64,000 nt of DNA from positions 35,224 through 99,223 of the forward strand of contig NZ_FNCJ01000025.1 in the NCBI RefSeq assembly GCF_900100735.1, in the 5' to 3' direction. Under the pieces are notes generated by a model. It did no database searches, was not told where the DNA came from, and saw only the letters and a program-made list of their open reading frames with translations. This DNA is from Paraburkholderia phenazinium (GTDB taxonomy: Bacteria; Pseudomonadota; Gammaproteobacteria; Burkholderiales; Burkholderiaceae). Below, piece by piece: positions 62,060 through 64,000 of this stretch; within the stretch, counting starts at the first letter, position 1, and every line of letters starts with the position of its first letter. A program made the translations under genes and the position numbers.

Positions 62060-63154
62060 ATGATCGATTTTGATGATTATTTTCGGTTTGGGCTTTCCCA
62101 TAAGCTTAGCGGGCGGGATCTCGACAAATGGGTGACGGTGTATTCGCCGCAAATAAACGACAACGCTCGTTTTCTAAGGCTTCGTCTGGATACTGTGGAG
62201 CAGCTTCAATCCATGATTGATGAATCGGATGACACCTTTGTCTTAGTCGACAATCCTCCGATATTTTGCTGCTGCTACGACATCAACGAAATGTGTCCGG
62301 TGCCTCGCATTTACCATTTCACGCCGGGCGGCAGCCTAGCTGAATTCGCATCCGTTGCATCCCGGCTGGAGAGGCACGGATTCCGGTCGAAGAACATGTT
62401 GGGTGAGCATGAGTTTCTGGAGCGGGTTGGTGCGCGGTCAGCGGCAGAGCGGATCCGTTCTTACAAAGAGGCCCATCAAAAGTCACGCCATCTGGCCACC
62501 GCGAAAGCGTTTGCAGAAGGGCGCCGGCAGAATACTTTTGTCACGCAAACCGCACTTTGGCGAACGGATGGATGCCTCCTTTGTGGCGCCGCAGATGTTG
62601 CGTTGATCACCACGACATGGGGCAGCCAGACTGGGGAGTCTATGCAACTCCTTCTCTGTCAGCCGCACGCAACGGAGGCATTCCAGGCGGACTCAGTGCT
62701 GAATTATCTGGCTGCGTGGTGTGGCTCACCCCGCAGACTGGCGTTGCAGCCGCTCGATCTGTCTACTGATAAGGCTTACTTTTCCGAGACCATTGAGCTG
62801 GTCGATCAGGAACTGGATTGCAAGGTCAAAAAAATAAAAGATATCGAAAGGGAAATCACCGGGATCCGGCGGGTATCCGGATTTACCGTGATACTCAGGA
62901 TTCATAGTACCGTTAAACGTGGATATTCCTACATGGTGAATCTTCCTAATGGCACCCAGGTCGCACGAATCGATGACGCACCTGACCATCACGACGTCAA
63001 CTTCTTTCCCGACCATCGCCATACCGGTCTTCCGGTAGAGAACAAGAGCGCGGAACCCAGTTTTTCAACGGGACACGCCAGAATTGATCTGCCCGGCATC
63101 AAAGCAGAAATAGAAAGAGTTGAGGAAAAGTATAAGGTTCACTGGGTTAGATAG
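62060..63154 (+). CDS. Unknown island protein: Cys/His cluster plus C-terminal TumE/DUF6516-like region
   Basis: A 364-residue soluble protein. A possible zinc site is formed by CLLCGAADV (about 172-175) and LLLCQPHATEAF (about 198-205), preceded by a separate PPIFCCCYDINEMC near 72-83. The C-terminal part (about 268-355) has IRRVSGFTVILRIHSTVKRG, IDDAPDHHDVNFFPDHRHTG and a trailing helix, which recalls the DUF6516/TumE toxin family (basic beta sheet, DxAPHH, PHH-H, final helix). I rate that as a resemblance, not an assignment. A helix-turn-helix antitoxin partner as in TumE-TumA is not adjacent. Codon use is AT-rich compared with the core genes. GAGAATCTTGTAG precedes the ATG. Confidence 0.7.
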   Translation: MIDFDDYFRFGLSHKLSGRDLDKWVTVYSPQINDNARFLRLRLDTVEQLQSMIDESDDTFVLVDNPPIFCCCYDINEMCPVPRIYHFTPGGSLAEFASVASRLERHGFRSKNMLGEHEFLERVGARSAAERIRSYKEAHQKSRHLATAKAFAEGRRQNTFVTQTALWRTDGCLLCGAADVALITTTWGSQTGESMQLLLCQPHATEAFQADSVLNYLAAWCGSPRRLALQPLDLSTDKAYFSETIELVDQELDCKVKKIKDIEREITGIRRVSGFTVILRIHSTVKRGYSYMVNLPNGTQVARIDDAPDHHDVNFFPDHRHTGLPVENKSAEPSFSTGHARIDLPGIKAEIERVEEKYKVHWVR

Positions 63155-63261
63155 GGATATGTTGTCCCTATGGAATCTACTACGGGACGGCGATTCGAGG
63201 TCATTCTCTGCCAGAGGGAGACCAGCGGAACAGACCAAAAATCCATGACATGGTTATGCAT

Positions 63262-63663
63262 ATGCGTTTGCCAGTGAAAAGACGTCGCAAGTTCTCCGGT
63301 GTACAGCTCTTTTCAGTCCTGACGTTTATGGTTTTCTTGCTGTCCGCTGCAGGATGTCTTTGGTGGGCGCAGTCCAGCATACTGGACACCCACGGAAGAG
63401 ATGCTTGCAATGCGACGTCGCCGCCGAGAAGCAGCGGGCGCATCTATCTAGGCATCGAAGGTGGATCGGGCGGAAAATTCCAGATGACGGGCGAGGTGTA
63501 CGTTCCAGTCTGGTTGTGGCCCAAAGGCGTACCCGGGTCACAGAGAGGCCAGATTGATCTGCCCGACATGTCCGACGATGGAGAGGTTCACGTTCCGTGG
63601 CTGCCTCTGTCCGTCTCGACCCCGGTGAAAGCAGAGTTTGAGGGAACCGAGGTCTACCTGTGA
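63262..63663 (+). CDS. Small membrane-anchored or exported protein of unknown function
   Basis: A 133-residue protein starting MRLPVKRRRKFSGVQLFSVL: basic N-terminus, one hydrophobic segment (about 13-30) and a Cys at 32 in LLSAAGCLWWA, which is a marginal lipobox. So a lipoprotein or a bitopic inner-membrane protein. The rest is small, Gly/Pro/Val-rich, probably beta (GGSGGKFQMTGEVYVPVWLW). In-frame ATGs at 63250 and 63256 are alternative starts. It lies 107 bp after the Cys/His gene on the same strand, and could be its partner by position. Confidence 0.6.
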   Translation: MRLPVKRRRKFSGVQLFSVLTFMVFLLSAAGCLWWAQSSILDTHGRDACNATSPPRSSGRIYLGIEGGSGGKFQMTGEVYVPVWLWPKGVPGSQRGQIDLPDMSDDGEVHVPWLPLSVSTPVKAEFEGTEVYL

Positions 63664-63755
63664 ACGGCGGTCGAAATCCGACGTTAAACGGCGGCGTCAG
63701 TCAGGAATTCGGAATGTTTTCTAGTCTTCCGGGCTAATCCGAGATGACTGATACG

Positions 63756-64000
63756 GGTGGCGCTGAGGTTATGGGACGCATCGAAAGGAGCCCGTAGGGC
63801 GAGAGCAGATGCGTCCCGGCGGGAGCCGGTTCAGGAAGGGGTGACGCAGCAGGCCTGATGCGGTAAAAGAGGATTTACCGCCGAAGAAACAGGCCCGACA
63901 CCGGCGCAAACCGCCAAGTTCAATCCGGTGTCGAGCCCAGCACGCGCACGACAGGGTGCGGGTGTGCCCAAGTATGGCACTGCCCATGAGCTCTGTCGAT
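63756..64000 (+). ncRNA. Densely paired stretch: candidate large structured RNA or group II intron 5' region
   Basis: Five stems occur within 160 bp: GGGACGCATC (63773-63782) with GATGCGTCCC (63808-63817), enclosing GCCC-GTA-GGGC (63790-63800); CCGGC-GGGA-GCCGG (63816-63829, a GNRA-type loop); GGCCTG (63852-63857) with CAGGCC (63890-63895), enclosing GCGGTAAA-AGAGGA-TTTACCGC (63860-63881); and CGACACCGG (63896-63904) with CCGGTGTCG (63925-63933). All are perfect. GTGGCGCTGAGG at 63757 could be a GUGYG-like intron 5' end. A maturase, if any, would lie past the edge. Strand is inferred from that reading. Confidence 0.5.

Larger units (their letters stand above)
59990..64000 (+). mobile_element. 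Left part of a genomic island inserted at the guaA 3' end (right end not in window)
   Basis: From just after guaA the base composition falls, codons end in A or T more often, and genes of unknown function, long gaps and hairpins appear. The first gene is a P4-type tyrosine integrase read away from guaA, the arrangement seen in guaA-site islands. The attachment duplication should be a copy of the guaA 3' end beyond position 64000. Extent to the window edge is inference. Confidence 0.75.

Noticed and set aside
63769..63987. Minus-strand 72-codon frame at the right edge
   Set aside because: Lies within the multi-stem region, which explains it better; no ribosome binding site or protein-like composition.

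Overview
The window is GC-rich, densely coded chromosome of a betaproteobacterium of the Burkholderia group, most likely Paraburkholderia, Caballeronia or Burkholderia. I infer this from gene order (lplT-alr-radA; dapC-dapD-arsC-like-dapE-prmB; map-glnD-rluB facing rpsB-tsf-pyrH-frr-uppS-cdsA-dxr-rseP-bamA-skp-lpxD-fabZ-lpxA-lpxB-rnhB; ppsR facing ppsA; guaB-guaA) and from protein sequence. No database search was possible.

Layout: 1-9.7 kb holds a truncated lysophospholipid transporter, alanine racemase, RadA, a small unknown protein, a CoA transferase, an ABC-F ATPase, a glutathione peroxidase and a cardiolipin synthase. 9.9-14.6 kb is a minus-strand lysine/diaminopimelate cluster ending in the L3 glutamine methyltransferase prmB, with an intrinsic terminator inside it before dapE. 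14.9-24.8 kb carries a DMT exporter, smc, zipA, a secreted alpha/beta hydrolase, ligA and def. 25.0-30.4 kb is map-glnD-rluB on the minus strand; its RluB has an arginine/glycine-rich N-terminal extension of about 410 residues with 12-residue repeats. 30.8-47.0 kb is the large plus-strand run for translation factors, isoprenoid and phospholipid synthesis, outer-membrane assembly and lipid A. 47.0-54.7 kb has the ppsR/ppsA pair, nfeD-qmcA, smpB, ratA and rnfH, separated by unusual repeats. 54.8-60.0 kb has a second DMT permease and guaB-(membrane protein)-guaA.

Directly after guaA the sequence changes: it becomes AT-richer and carries a P4-type tyrosine integrase, poorly coding stretches, an unknown protein with a Cys/His cluster and a C-terminus resembling the TumE/DUF6516 toxin family, a small exported or anchored protein, and at the right edge a densely base-paired stretch that could be the 5' part of a group II intron or another large structured RNA. 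I read 59,990 to the window end as the left part of a genomic island inserted at the 3' end of guaA; its other end is outside the window.

The best leads for something new are the island genes and structured RNA, a nearly perfect 154-bp inverted repeat around a 490-bp non-coding core (52.5-53.3 kb), a 34-bp-period degenerate repeat after zipA, three 49-bp palindromic repeats before nfeD, and a matched inverted pair in the ppsR-ppsA gap.
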